This document shows positions 21,401-36,699 of a stretch of DNA of 64,000 nucleotides, piece after piece. The stretch spans positions 103,982 through 167,981 of the forward strand of contig NW_024470394.1 in NCBI RefSeq assembly GCF_900496995.4, read 5' to 3'. The DNA comes from Aquila chrysaetos chrysaetos (lineage: Eukaryota; Chordata; Aves; Accipitriformes; Accipitridae). The translations under genes were made by a program, and so were the position numbers. Below the pieces are notes generated by a model. That model made no database searches. It was not told the DNA's origin and saw only the letters and a list, made by a program, of their open reading frames with translations. Position 1 is the first letter of the stretch; each line of letters opens with the position of its first letter.

Positions 21401-24400
21401 CTGGTCAACCTCTTCCAATGTCTCAACCACCCTCACCGTAAAGAATTTTCTTCCTAACAGCTAACCTAACTCTACCCTCTTTCAGGTAACACCGTTCCCC
21501 CCCTCGTCTATCACGCAATCCCTCGTAAAAAGTCCTTCCCATCCTTCTCCTTTAAGTACTCTCCTTTATTACCTGACATACAACAGCAAATAGGCTTGCT
21601 GCTGGATGAACCTGCTGATGTCACCCAACGATCCACGATGAATCGTTCATCTCGTACCACAGCCCATTGCTGGCCTGTAAAAAAAAAGGCAAACGTATCT
21701 GTAGAACGAACTGCGTGGTTTCCTCCACAAAAACGGAGGCAGAAGAACTACAGAACCAAGAGACGCCCACACAAACGCACCCAGCCTCTAGGAGACCTTC
21801 TCCTTGGTCTGCGCAGTATCGCTGCCGTCAAAGTTTTGTCTTTCTCAGCACCTTTTTCTCGTTTGTGTGAGGAAGTTGCTCTTTACCTTCGTGTAGCCGA
21901 AATATTGTCCCGAATCACAGCTAATTTACCGCTAATGCACCAGGACAGCGTCTAAAGAGTAGAAAGAGAGCGGTTCTCCATCCGTCTGATACATGTACGT
22001 GCGAAAGATCCCAAGCAGTTGGAATACTTCACAACCTACGGAGAGACCAAGAGCGCTAGAAACGATCTGAACACTCCACGAAGTAGCCTTCCACGACAGG
22101 GGCCAGGTTGTATAAATACATCTTTGGGGCCAATAAAACACTTGGTGTTTTTTTTTTCCCTCAAAGCAAACAGGTAAGGTTTGGGTGCAGGAAACTGTTC
22201 TCGTCCAAAGCAGCCTCTCTCGGAGGCAGAGTACGTCCTTGTCCTCCCGCGGCACCTCTCCTCTCCCCGAAGGGAACACGAAAACCCTCAACTTGAGTTG
22301 AGTGAAAGAAAGAAAGAAAGTTTCTTTTCACGCCTGCGAAAGAGCGTACTGCCTTTGGGAATAGCCGCTCCAGGATCGGACGTCCGCCCTCCAGTTGCAG
22401 ACGCACCCTTGTCGATCTTCTTCCCGCCGGTGAAATCTTTCAAACCTCTTCAGACCGACGGTGGAGAACCTTGGGCGCGCGATGGATTGTAAACCTCTTG
22501 GAGGCGGGACCTTCTTGTTACACACCTTGAAAACAAGCACAGAGCCAAGTGCTGAAACGCTACCTTCATAGACGGCCCTAGCTGCCAAGAAAGGCCAGGC
22601 AATCCTTTTCAAACGTCTCCCACGCCCCTCCGCTGTTTTAAGGCGCTCGATGCATACAAGCCGTATTAAAATCCCGGTGCCTCATTCTTGCGCATTCTAA
22701 CCCATGTGAAAAAATGACTTATGCTAGAGTATGTGCAGCACCTTCACGCAGGAAATCTAGTATTACTATGGTGTTATAATCATCTTACTGGCTGCCTGTA
22801 AAGCAGTTTTCAACCGTCCAGCTGCTCGTTTCACGAAGTCGTCAGCGCTGCGGTGACAGATGAGAACCGCCTGGAGAGCGTAAAGGAGAAACTGATCTCT
22901 CCGGGAAATGCCGTCCGCCCAAACTGCGGATCGGGAGTTGACAAGAAGACCCAGCAGCTGCGCGGCCACCGGGAACCCGCAATCGGCGCCCACGGGAGGC
23001 AGAACGGGGCACGATGCCGAACATTTCCCTCGCATTCCTGGGGCATCAAGAGCTACGTCCTCTGCGCCGCTGCCTCAGTTTCAGCTACGATTGGCGTGCA
23101 GGGTCATCAATAATGAAATAAGACAACCCGTCAGCCTAGGAGTCAGACGGGGCGTGTTGAGGAGGGCAAAAGAAGGAGGAATGCAGAGGGAGCCTTCCAT
23201 TCCCTTCCACCCACCACCAAGCTCGCTTTGTGTTCACGGATACGCGTTTTTAAAGCAACTGCTTGATTCTGGAAAGCACAGGGGCGTGCTACGTCTTGAA
23301 GCGCATTACAGCTCCTTACATGATATCCAAGGACTATCCAGAAAGGCCTCGTAGGAATCGAAGCCCTTGCAGCTCGGCACGTGCTGGAAAGGAAATTCAA
23401 ATGCTCAGCGTAGGGGAAGTCAACTGTGCCGTTTACGTCCTTCATACTACTCACTGCGCCAAGTTCACAACACCGTCGGCTGTTCATCGCAGGCAGGCAG
23501 AAGGGCAAAGACAATTCCAAGGAGAGCAACGGTTGTGGAAAAGTACCTCTGGATCTCAGAAAGCCTCCAAAATTTGGTGGATGATGGTATTCCATTCAAG
23601 AAGAGGTGTGCCCAAGCTGAAATACATGGTAAGGCAGAGAGTTATCTCCTCCCGGAGTTTTGCTTTGTGTGAAAGCCCTGGCATAGTTTTTTTCCTGACG
23701 GTCACTAACACCAAGGATCCAAAGGGCTCGGAACATCGCAAGGGAATTTGCCTTGCGCTTACTTGGGCTGCATTCCCGCTCAGGCAAGCTCTTTGCATGG
23801 CATCAATAGCGTAACGTAAGAACTCGTGGGCACTTCCTGCTGCCAAGCTGGAAATTTCTCCTTTACTGAAAAAATAAGAAGTTAGTCGCTTTTCTCCTAC
23901 AATAACAGAAAAACTCGTCAAGCACCTGAAATGACTCACGTGTGAGAACACTGATGACGCGAAGGATAGAGGCCCCTGACTACGAGCGCAGAACGGTGTT
24001 ACGCCGTGGTTTTCCATTCTACCCCTCCGCAGAAGCCTGCTGACGTCCTGAAGAGGGAGGGAGGGAAGCAGACCTTAGGTAGCAAAACATCCGCAGCGAT
24101 GGGACCGAGTGGGATTTTTGAAGTTCTAAGAACAGTCCTCCTCTCCTAGCCAAGGTGAGAGCGTCCCAACAAGCCCAAGGCCATTTGAGTGGCAGAGAAA
24201 ACTTTTTCTCGAGGGATGTGAAACTGACAGAATATTTCTGTGCAATAGCAAGAGGTTTAACCTTTGCAGAATAGGGACCCAAGACCTGGGGCAAGAAATG
24301 GGTGCCCTCTTCCGAAAGGAACACTGCCTAGATACGGCAAGCGCCTTCTAGGCTTGAGTGTTCAAAGAAGAATTGGCAAAGAAGGGCTGCTTTTCTCTTA

Positions 24401-24573
24401 AATTCCGCATTCTTGGAATATTAAGAATTCTCGGGCATTGGCAAAGAAGGCTTGCTTGTCTCTTAAATTCCAGCTTCTTGGAATCCTTGGGAAATCGCCT
24501 GACAGATTTACAAGGAGATGTTCGTAAAAGCCACTCACACACCCTGTTGCTCACGAGAGAGCAGGTCGTTTGC
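18433..24573 (-). pseudogene. USP42-like copy 2, frame-broken
   Basis: This parallels 2,281-8,460. From 18,433 to about 20,340 it differs by scattered substitutions only. From 20,340 to 24,573 it carries frequent one- and two-base indels that break almost every exon. The last exon (about 19,756-20,604) keeps the in-frame TGA and Arg/Ser repeats. Exons 10, 9, 8 and 7 are recognisable near 21,580-21,680, 21,890-22,040, 22,405-22,525 and 22,790-22,870. A CR1 piece sits at 21,240-21,565. The copy stops inside exon 2 at a run of N. The indel pattern looks like an unpolished long-read consensus as much as true decay. Confidence 0.8.
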
Positions 24574-25073
24574 NNNNNNNNNNNNNNNNNNNNNNNNNNN
24601 NNNNNNNNNNNNNNNNNNNNNNNNNNNNNNNNNNNNNNNNNNNNNNNNNNNNNNNNNNNNNNNNNNNNNNNNNNNNNNNNNNNNNNNNNNNNNNNNNNNN
24701 NNNNNNNNNNNNNNNNNNNNNNNNNNNNNNNNNNNNNNNNNNNNNNNNNNNNNNNNNNNNNNNNNNNNNNNNNNNNNNNNNNNNNNNNNNNNNNNNNNNN
24801 NNNNNNNNNNNNNNNNNNNNNNNNNNNNNNNNNNNNNNNNNNNNNNNNNNNNNNNNNNNNNNNNNNNNNNNNNNNNNNNNNNNNNNNNNNNNNNNNNNNN
24901 NNNNNNNNNNNNNNNNNNNNNNNNNNNNNNNNNNNNNNNNNNNNNNNNNNNNNNNNNNNNNNNNNNNNNNNNNNNNNNNNNNNNNNNNNNNNNNNNNNNN
25001 NNNNNNNNNNNNNNNNNNNNNNNNNNNNNNNNNNNNNNNNNNNNNNNNNNNNNNNNNNNNNNNNNNNNNNNNN
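24574..25073. other. Assembly gap, exactly 500 N
   Basis: The run joins USP42-like exon 2 to the middle of the WDR13 promoter. Its round length suggests a placeholder, so the order and distance of the two sides are not established. Confidence 0.99.
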
Positions 25074-28344
<3,271 letters not shown>

Positions 28345-29584
28345 TGAAATAACAATTTGGGATTTTTTTTTTTTTTCTTTTTTTGTTTGTTTGTTTGTTT
28401 TTCAGACGTCCTGGCGTAAGCATCTCGCGATGCTCAGCAGGGCGCGGGGCCGAGAGGGACGTTCGCGACCCGGGGAGCCCGTCCCGGTGCGGAGCAGAGC
28501 ACGAGATGTGCGGGCACGTACCTATGTAAAAGGCATTATGAAAGTCACAAGCTGCCGGTCGGGGTCTTTTCCCTTGGTTTGTGCTTTTTTTGGGGGGGGG
28601 TGAATAAGAAGGAGGGGGTCCGGGGGGGGGTGATGACATCATTTGGGGCACCCCAATGTCACCGGGGAGGGGCAGGGATGTGGCGGAGGAGAGCAGGTGA
28701 ATGAGGGATGGAGGGGTCCCCCCCCCAAAAAGGGGGGATCACAGCCCAAAAATGCCTGAACATGGATGGAGGGGGAGTGTTAAAAAATACTAAAACACTA
28801 AATATGGGTGTGAGGTGTTGAAATGGAGAAAAAAAATCTCTCATTCTCATATATATTGAAAAATAATATTCATTTATATATAGAAGGATTTAAAAATAAA
28901 CCTCCATGTCTAATATATTAGACGAAGCATTTTAGAATTATATATTATAATATATAATATAATATAGTATATATTCTCTGGTATTTCCACCAATTGCCCC
29001 AAAACCTACAGAGAAGGAAACACCCCATAAATTACACATGCAAGGCCAACAAATGTTTTTAATTCTGTCTTTGTCTTTTCTGCCTCTTGGCTCCAAGCGA
29101 GTGTTGTTTTTGCAAGGTGATCCCAAAAGCAGAAAACAAACAGAAGCTCTTCCTCCAGGGACCTGTGGGCAGGCGGGGCAGCTGGCAGAGTTTTCCGAGT
29201 CTCTGGAAGTTCTTTCTGAGCTTTTCCTTGGTCCTTGCTTTGGTACTTCATGGATTCTTCTTCCCGCTCTTCCTCCTCTCCAGCATTGCAGAAGTTAGAT
29301 GTTGTGCTTCTGCCTCATCCGGGAAGCCCTTCTCCTCCTCCCGGCTAGAGGGGTCGTAGTTTGCGGTGTCCACGAACCGGCTGCGGAGATCGTAACCCTG
29401 CCGCGGGGATCTGCTTCGCTCCTTCTGCCTCGGCAGGATTTGGTCCTGAGCAGCCCCGGGTGCCGGAGCCTGCTTGGAGCGGGCACTGGAGGGTCCTGGA
29501 GCCGCATCGTCCCTTGGGACTCACTCACGACGTGGAGGACTTCTTCTCACGCTTCTTCTCCGTCCTCCTCTCGCGGAGGACGCC

Positions 29585-30490
29585 GCGGGGATGGGCTCCG
29601 CGTTCTTTCCCGCAGCTGAGTTTGCTCCCCGGCATCCCGGGATGCGGGAACCCGCTCGGAGCTGGCGTTGGAGGTCCAAGCAGGTGAGTCAATCCCTGGG
29701 GGTTTGTTCATGACTCGGAGAACTAGTTCTCCTCCTCCTCGCTGAGCCACGGCAGTCCGTGTACTCCACGAACCGGCTGCAGAGAGTATAACCCCGCCGC
29801 GGGGATGGGCTCCGCGTTCTTTCCCGCAGCTGAGTTTGCTCCCCGGCATCCCGGGATGCGGGAACCCGCTCGGAGCTGGCGTTGGAGGTCCAAGCAGGTG
29901 AGTCAATCCCTGGGGGTTTGTTCATGACTCGGAGAACTAGTTCTCCTCCTCCTCCTCCTCGCTGAGCCACGGCAGTCCGTGTACTCCACGAACCGGCTGC
30001 AGAGAGTATAACCCCGCCGCGGGGATGGGCTCCGCGTTCTTTCCCGCAGCTGAGTTTGCTCCCCGGCATCCCGGGATGCGGGAACCCGCTTGGAGCTGGC
30101 GTTGGAGGTCCAAGCAGGTGAGTCATCCCTGGGGGTTTGTTCATGACTCGGAGAACTAGTTCTCCTCCTCCTCCTCCTCGCTGAGCCACGGCAGTCCGTG
30201 TACTCCACGAACCGGCTGCGGAGAGTATAACCCCGCCGCGGGGATGGGCTCCGCGTTCTTTCCCCGCAGCTGAGTTTGCTCCCCGGCATCCCGGGATGCG
30301 GGAACCCGCTTGGAGCTGGCGTTGGAGGTCCAAGCAGGTGAGTCATCCCTGGGGGTTTGTTCATGACTCGGAGGACTAGTTCTCCTCCTCCTTGCTGAGC
30401 CACGGTAGTCCGTGTACTCCACGAACCGGCTGCGGAGAGTATAACCCCGCTGCGGTAATGGGCTCCGCGTTCTTTCCCGCAGCAGTCTTT
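29585..30490 (-). repeat. Expanded Arg/Ser coding repeat in USP42-like copy 3
   Basis: At least five nearly identical units of 218-222 bp run in tandem here, plus diverged end units, so about seven in total against four in copies 1 and 2. Each encodes [27 protein letters not shown], an Arg run and [17 protein letters not shown]. Unit lengths differ by CTC (Arg/Glu run) increments and by single-base changes that move the frame. Confidence 0.85.
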
Positions 30491-31111
30491 GCTCCCGAGC
30501 AGCCCGGGATGCGGGAGCCCACCGGGAGCTGGCGTTGGAGGTCCACGGAGGTGAGTCATCCCTGACGGCTTCTTCACGACTCGGACTACTCCTCCTCCTT
30601 GCTGAGAGGTTGTAGTCCGTGGGGACCGTGAGCCAGCTGCGGAAATCGTTGTCCCGTTGCGGGAAGCTGCTCCAGGCCCTCTCCCTGATCACGTTCCTCT
30701 GGCAGCAGGAACAGGAGCTGAATCCATCCTCCTCCTCCTCGTCGTCGTGTTGCGCGGCGTGCAGCCCAAGGTCAAACAGTTGACGGCAGAACGGGAAGCC
30801 AGGTTGGGTTCTGGACGTGTACGAGGCCACGCTGCGCCCGCCTGGCCGGGCTGCAGATGCCTCCCGTGCATCTGCCCAGTTTAACTGGCTGGTGCTGGTC
30901 CTTGTAGAGGAACTGGTGTCCTCTGGAGAATCCTCCCTGCCCACCGCCGTGTTCTGCAAAGAGAGCTGTGAAAAGGCCCTGCCCTTTCCCCATGAAAGGA
31001 CGAGAACGGTGGGGAACCCCCAGAAACTGTGGGGCGGGACAGCTAAGGGCGTCCCAAAGCTTCTCCCGGCGGGCCGCAAAGGCAGAAGAACCAAAGGTGG
31101 ACAAATGGGGT

Positions 31112-31377
31112 TGTGGGTAGTTAGGGTCTGGTGGCCGGAAGATGTCGCGCTGTACGGAAAGGTAGGGCCCCTCTCCAGGTAGCCAATAACGCTTAGTTTA
31201 TGAGGTAAGCGGACGGAAGTGACATCATAAACCCAAGCTATATAATAGCGTGTCACTCACAAATAAACACCATTTGCCGTCCACCACATTGGTGTCCGTG
31301 AGCTGATGGCCCGAGCGGCCTGGGGTTGGTCGCCGTGCCGTTCCTGAACCAGGTCGCCACGCCAACGAAAGGCAACA
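31112..31377 (+). mobile_element. Solo LTR, alpharetrovirus-like
   Basis: About 266 bp start TGTGGGTAG and end GGCAACA. Inside are a TATATAATAG promoter box (about 31,238), an AATAAA signal (31,262) and a CACCACATTGGTGT stretch at the R/U5 border, as in avian sarcoma-leukosis LTRs. U5 matches the fragment at 11,160. No target duplication is visible. The flanks correspond to copy 1 positions about 4,590 and 4,845, so the insertion coincides with loss of ~255 bp. Confidence 0.8.
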
Positions 31378-31593
31378 CCCTTAAATCAGGGCTCCTGGAG
31401 AAAAAAAAAGTGATTTCTATTTAGGGCTGTTCTTGCAGCTTTCCCTGGGGTCCAGCCACTGTCTTGGAGCGGTTTCTATGACAGAGAGAAGACGTATCCG
31501 AACCTACAAATTTGAAATTTGGTTGGGGTCTTCCCACCAGGTCTGCCCTTGTCGGAGCAAGACCTCATCTTTATACTCCCTACGGTCTCCGTT

Positions 31594-31916
31594 TCAGAGA
31601 CTCGTAAAATGGTTGGGGTTGGCGGGGACCTTCAAGATCATCTCGTTCCGTCTCCCCTGCCATGGGCAGCGACACCTTCCACTAGACCAGGTTGTTCAAA
31701 GCCCCGTCCAACCTGGCCTTGGACGCTTTCAGGGAAAGGGCATCCACAACTGCTCTGGGCAACCTCTTCCAGTGTCTCACCACCCTCACCGTAAAGAATT
31801 TCTTCCTAACAGCTAACCTAAACCTACCCTCTTTCAGTTTAAAACCGTTCCCCCCTCGTCCTATCACTGCAATCCCTCGTAAAAAGTCCCTTCCCATCCT
31901 TCCCTTTAAGTACTCT
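31594..31916 (-). mobile_element. CR1 LINE fragment in USP42-like copy 3
   Basis: This is the same 5'-truncated CR1 3' end as at 5,062-5,384, in the same intron, next to the exon 10 donor. It shows that the insertion preceded the duplications. Confidence 0.9.
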
Positions 31917-33124
31917 CCTTTATTACCTGACATAAAACAGCAAATAGGCTTGCTGCTGGAGAACCGTGCTGATGTCACAACGATCCACAGATGAATCGTT
32001 CATCTCGTACCACAGCCCATTGCCGGCCTGTAAAAAAAAAAAGGCAACGGTATCTGGAGACGAACTGCGTGGTTTCTCCACAAAAACGGAGGCAGAAGAA
32101 CTACAGAACCAAGAGTACGCCAAAACAAACCCAACGCAGCCTCTAAGGAGACGTTCTCCTTGGCTGCCAGTATCGCTGCCGTCAAAGTTTGTCTTCCTCA
32201 GCACACGTTTTTCTCGTGTGTGGGAGGAAGTTGCTCTTTACCTTCGTGTAGCAGAAATAGTGTCCCGAATCACAGCTATTACCGCTATGCACCAGGACAG
32301 CGTATAAAGAGTAGAAGAGCGGTTCTCCATCCATCTGAGACATGTACGGGCGAAGATCCAAGCAGTTGGAATACTTCACAACCTACGGAGAGACCAAGAG
32401 CGCTCAGAAACGATCCTGAAACACTCCACGAAGTAGACTTCCAAGACCAGGGGCCAGAGGTGTATAAATACATCTCTGGGGCTCATGAACACTTGTTTTT
32501 TTTCCCCCAAAGCAACAGGTAATGGTTTGGGTGGCAGGAAACTGTTCTCGGCCAAAGCAGCTCTCTCGGAGCAGAGTACGTCCTTGTCTTCCCGCGGCAA
32601 CTCTCCCCTCCCCAGAAGGGAACACGAAAAACTCAACATGAGTTGAGTGAAAGAAAGAAAGAAAGTTTCTTTTCACGCTTGCGAAAGAGCGTACTGCTTT
32701 GGGAAATAGCCCGCTCCAGGACGAGAACGTCGCCCTCCAGTTGCAGACGCACCTTGTCGATCTTCCCGCCGGTGAAATCTTCAAACCTCTTCAGACAGAC
32801 GGTGAGAACCTTGGGCGCGCGATGGATTGTAAACCTCTTGGAGGCGGCGACCTTCTTGTTACACCTTGAAACCAAGCACAGAGCCAAGTGCTGAAACGCG
32901 ACCTTCATAGACGCCCTAGCTTGCCCCAAGAAGGCCAGACATCCTTTCACGTCTCACACGCCCCTCCGCTGTTTTAAGGCTGCTCGGATGCATAAAGCCG
33001 TATTAAAATCCCCGTGCCTCATTATTGCGCATCTAACCCATGTGAAAAAATGACTTATGCTAGAGTATGTGCAGCACCTTCACGCAGGATCTAGTATTAA
33101 TATGGTGGTAATAATCATCTTACT

Positions 33125-33240
33125 CCCACCCCCCCCCCCCCCCGAGTGCCGCTCCGTTTTGTCCGTCCCCCCCCCGAGTGCCGCTCCGTTTTGTCTGTCC
33201 CCCCCCCGAGTGCCGCTCCGTTTTGTCCCCCCCCGGCCCC
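33125..33240. repeat. Short C-rich tandem repeat (~33 bp x 3)
   Basis: Units carry GAGTGCCGCTCCGTTTTGTC separated by C-runs. They lie between the USP42-like breakpoint and tafazzin exon 7, where the next tafazzin exon would be expected. Confidence 0.85.
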
Positions 33241-33248
33241 CCGCTCAC

Positions 33249-35852
33249 CCCCGTGCCACAGGGGCAGGATGACGGGGTCGAGGCGACACTCGGCCAGGAG
33301 GCGCCCGATGCCTGTGGGGGGGGGGGGGCAAGGTGGGCGTTTGGGGGGGACCAGGTAGCCCTTGGGGGGGCCAGGTAGCCCTTGGGGGGGGGGGAGGGGG
33401 CCACGAGAGGGGCAAAGGAGGCAAGCAGGGAGCGAGGGGGGGGGGTCAAGAAGCAGTTGGGGGTCGGGGGGGGGGTCTCACCCCACTTGAAGCGCACGAA
33501 CTCCTGCTCCATGTTCACTTTGCCTGTGGGGACATGGGGACGTGGGGGGGGGGGGCAGCACAGGAGAACCCCCCCTCGCCACCAAAAGGGTCCCCCCGGG
33601 CCCCCCCCCAGCCCTTTATCTGCCCCCCCCCCAGCCTCCACCCAGGTCTGGAGAAGAGAGACCGATCCCCAAGGCTCCCAGTCTCTCCTAGTGGTCCCAG
33701 TTTCCCCCCCGCCCCCCCACTGGGGGTCCCGGTGACCTAAATACGAACCCCTTCCCCCAACCCCAGTGCTCCCAGTCCCTCTAGAGCAAACCAGCGTCCC
33801 GTTGCCCAGTTTCTCCCAGTACCCTCAGGGAAGACGTGGACCCAGTCCCCCTGGTTGAGCTTCTCCAGGATGAAGTCCATCCCTCGCTGGTACACGCCGT
33901 CCCCTGGGGACACCAGTTCAGCGCACTGGGAGCTCTCCAGTACGGACTGGGACCAGCCCAGCACAACCACCCCCCCTCACTCCCCCGAGGTAAACCGCAA
34001 TCGCTCCCAGTACAGGCCGCAACCGCCCCAGTACAGACTGGAAGCCCCCAAACCAGGCTGGGCCTGGCCCAGCACCGCCCCCCCCCCCCCCCCCAGTACA
34101 AACTGGGATGCCCCCCAGTAGAGACGGCGATCCCCTGCCTCCGCCCTGCACTCCCCCCCCCTCCCCGCCTCCCAGTTGGCCCCAGTGCCTCCCAGTGCCC
34201 ACCCCGGCAGACGGGGACGCAGCGGCCCAGGCTGAAGAAGCGCGAGTGCAGCTCCTGGGTGAAGCAGATGTCGGCGGCCGTGGGGGTCCTGGGGAGGGGG
34301 GGGACGGGGTGAGCAGGGAGGGGGCTCCCCGAGACCCCCCCCCCCCCGAGACCCCCCCCCGGCCTCACCACCGCATCTTGTGCAGACTCCAGACGTGCCG
34401 CAGCTTTAGGGAACCTGGTGGAGGGAAGAAGCCGGGGGGGGGGGGGTCACGGGAGCACCCCTAGACCAGACACAGACACCCCCCCACGCCCCCCCAGAGC
34501 TCCCTCAGAAATCCCTGGGGACCCCCCCAACTCCCTTGGGATCCCCAGGGACCCCCCCCAACTCCCTTGGGATCCCCCAGGGACCCCCCCCAACTCCCCT
34601 GAGATCCCCCAGGGACCCCCCCAAACCCCTTAGGATCCCCTGGGGACCCCCCCAACTCCCTTAGGATCCCCTGGGGAGCCCCCCAACTCCCTCAATATCC
34701 ACCAGGGACCCCCACGGCTGCCGCTGACCCCCGCAGCATGTCCCCAGAGCCTCAGAGCACCCCAGAGACCCCCCCCCCCCCACCAGCACCCCTTGGGATC
34801 CCATGGGGACCCCCCCAACACCCTTGGGATCCCCTGAGACCCCCCCCAACTCCCTTGGGATCCCCAGGGACCCCCCCAACACCCTTGGGATCCCCCAGGG
34901 ACCCCCCCAACTCCCTCAATATCCACCAGGGAACCCCCACCGCTGCCGCTGACCCCCGCAGCACATCCCCAGAGCCCCAGAGCACCCCAGAGACCCCCCC
35001 CCCCCCCCCCAGCACCCCTTGGGATCCCCTGGGGACCCCCGCAACACCCTTGGGATCCCCCAGGGACCCCCCCCCGACACCCTTGGGATCCCCCAGGGAC
35101 CCCCCCCAACACCCTTGGGATCCCCCAGGGACCCCCCCAACTCCCTCAATATCCACCAAGGAACCCCAACCGCTGCCACTGACCCCCGCGGCACGTCCCC
35201 AGAGCCTCAGAGCACCCTAGAGACACCCCCCACCCCACCAGCACCCCTTGGGATCCCCTGGGGACCCCCTGAGACCCCCCCCAACTCCCTTGGGATCCCC
35301 CCAGTTCCCTCAATATCCACCGGGGAACCCCTACCACTGCCGCTGACCCCCGCAGCACGTCCCCAGAGCCTCAGAGCACCCGAGACCCCCCCCCCCCCCC
35401 CCCCCCCTCTTAGGATCCCCTGGGGAGCCCCCCAACACCCTTGGGATCCCCTGGGGCCCCCCCCCCCGCAGCCAGGCGTACCCCAGAGGTGCGGGTCATC
35501 CATACAAGACTGGTGGTTGGAGAGGGTGAGGAGGGGAGTGAGGGGCCCCCGGCGCTCCACCAGTTCGTGCAGCACCTCGGCGTTGTGCACCCGCAACCGG
35601 TTCAGGTAGCCTGGCACCGGGGGGGGGGGGGAAAAAAAAAAAAAAAAAAATAAGGGGCGGGGGGGGGGAACTGGGGTTGGGACACCTCTCCAGCCAAGCC
35701 AACTCGGTGGGTTACCGGGGGGGGGGGGGGGGGGTCACTCACGGGTCCAGACGCAGCTGTAGGTGCCCACCAAACCGGTAACGAGGCGGCTGGCCAGGGC
35801 CCAGGGCAGGGGACGGCCCCGCGGGGAAAGGCCACCTCACCGCCAGCGGCAT
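33249..35852 (-). CDS. TAFAZZIN: Tafazzin exons 1-7 (cardiolipin transacylase), 3' part missing
   Basis: A mitochondrial membrane acyltransferase that remodels cardiolipin. Exons: 35,743-35,852 ([11 protein letters not shown] then [17 protein letters not shown]), 35,482-35,610 ([15 protein letters not shown], catalytic HX4D box [13 protein letters not shown]), 34,369-34,414 ([14 protein letters not shown]), 34,203-34,288 ([15 protein letters not shown]), 33,823-33,903 ([24 protein letters not shown]), 33,482-33,523 ([15 protein letters not shown]) and 33,249-33,311 ([19 protein letters not shown]). Phases agree at the borders. Exon 1 has one surplus base in a C-run (35,804-35,806) separating the two halves of its frame. 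The alternative exon present in some human transcripts is not seen. Exons for the MNDVLP segment and the C-terminus are absent; one related exon lies at 12,708. Confidence 0.9.
34490..35460. repeat. C-rich minisatellite in tafazzin intron 2
   Basis: It has the same CTTGGGATCCCC/AGGGACCCCCC unit as 12,865-13,965, bounded by exons 2 (35,482) and 3 (34,414), so it is intronic and native to tafazzin. Confidence 0.95.
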
Positions 35853-36530
35853 GCTGCCATCGTGGGGGACTTGGGGACGGAGTAGGAGGGGAGGTGACAC
35901 GGGTTCAAGTTGGGGGGGGGGGGGGCGGGTGTCACGGCCCTCCCCGGTCCGCCAGGCCTCTGTCCCGGTACCGGCCCAGCCCGGTCCACACACACCGCCC
36001 GCCGTGCCGTAAAGCGTGCCCGGGCAGCCTGGCGCAAAAGGTCGCGCAGCGGGAGTGTGTCCCTGCCGTCAAACGAGGCCCCGAACGTCCCCACTTCCGC
36101 CGTACAGGCTCTCACTGTCGTAAATTAGGACGGGGACGGGGACGGGGGGGCGCTGCCGTCAAGCGCGGCGCGAGGTCGCAAAAGCGGCGGGCGGGAAAAA
36201 AGACCCCCGGGGCAAGGCGAGAGGCGGCGGGGCAGAAGGGCCGGTATCGGGGGGAGAGCTAGGAAGGTGGGTGCAACCATAGAGGAGCAGCGGCGCGCCC
36301 CGCCCCCTTTGGCCGGACGCGACCAATTCCCGCTGGGGCCCCGCCCACCGCGGCGGAAGGGCCCCGCCCACCACCCGTCACCAAGGCGACGCCCGGCGCC
36401 ATTTTGGCGTGGGGAGGTGGCCGCCATTTTGGGAAGGGCGGGGAGAAGGCGGCCGGTCCCAACCGTCCCGCCCCGTCCCCGACCCTGCCGGGGACCCGGC
36501 GGGTAGACGGAGGTGGAGCGGGACGGACAG
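35853..36530. promoter_or_regulatory. Divergent CpG-rich promoter of tafazzin and WDR13
   Basis: About 0.7 kb lie between the tafazzin ATG (minus) and WDR13 exon 1 (plus). The region is CpG-dense with CCCCGCCC GC-boxes, two GCCATTTTGG YY1-type sites (36,395-36,435; one as GCCGCCATTTTGG) and a GTCACCAAGGCGAC element resembling an RFX half-site pair. The 3' half is copied at 13,966 and 25,074. Confidence 0.65.
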
Positions 36531-36699
36531 GTACCTCCGTTCGGTTCCCGCATCGATCTCCGGGTTCCCGAGCCCGACCTCGGCTTCAAACCCCCCCCTC
36601 CCCCCGCTCCCCTCCTCATTCCCCTCAGGGCCCCCCCGGGGCGGCCGCCGCCGCCGCCATGGCCGCCGTCTGGCAGCAGGTACTCGCCGTGGATGCCAG
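36480..36699 (+). CDS. WDR13: WDR13 exons 1-2, second complete 5' copy
   Basis: A non-coding exon ends GGACGGACAG before GTACCT (36,531). The start exon follows CCCCTCAG and carries ATG at 36,659, encoding MAAVWQQVLAVDA up to the donor after 36,699. It matches 25,074-25,356. The next 5' intron sequence leads into an LTR at 37,031 and then retroviral internal sequence rather than WDR13 exon 3, so the gene is not continued here. Confidence 0.85.
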
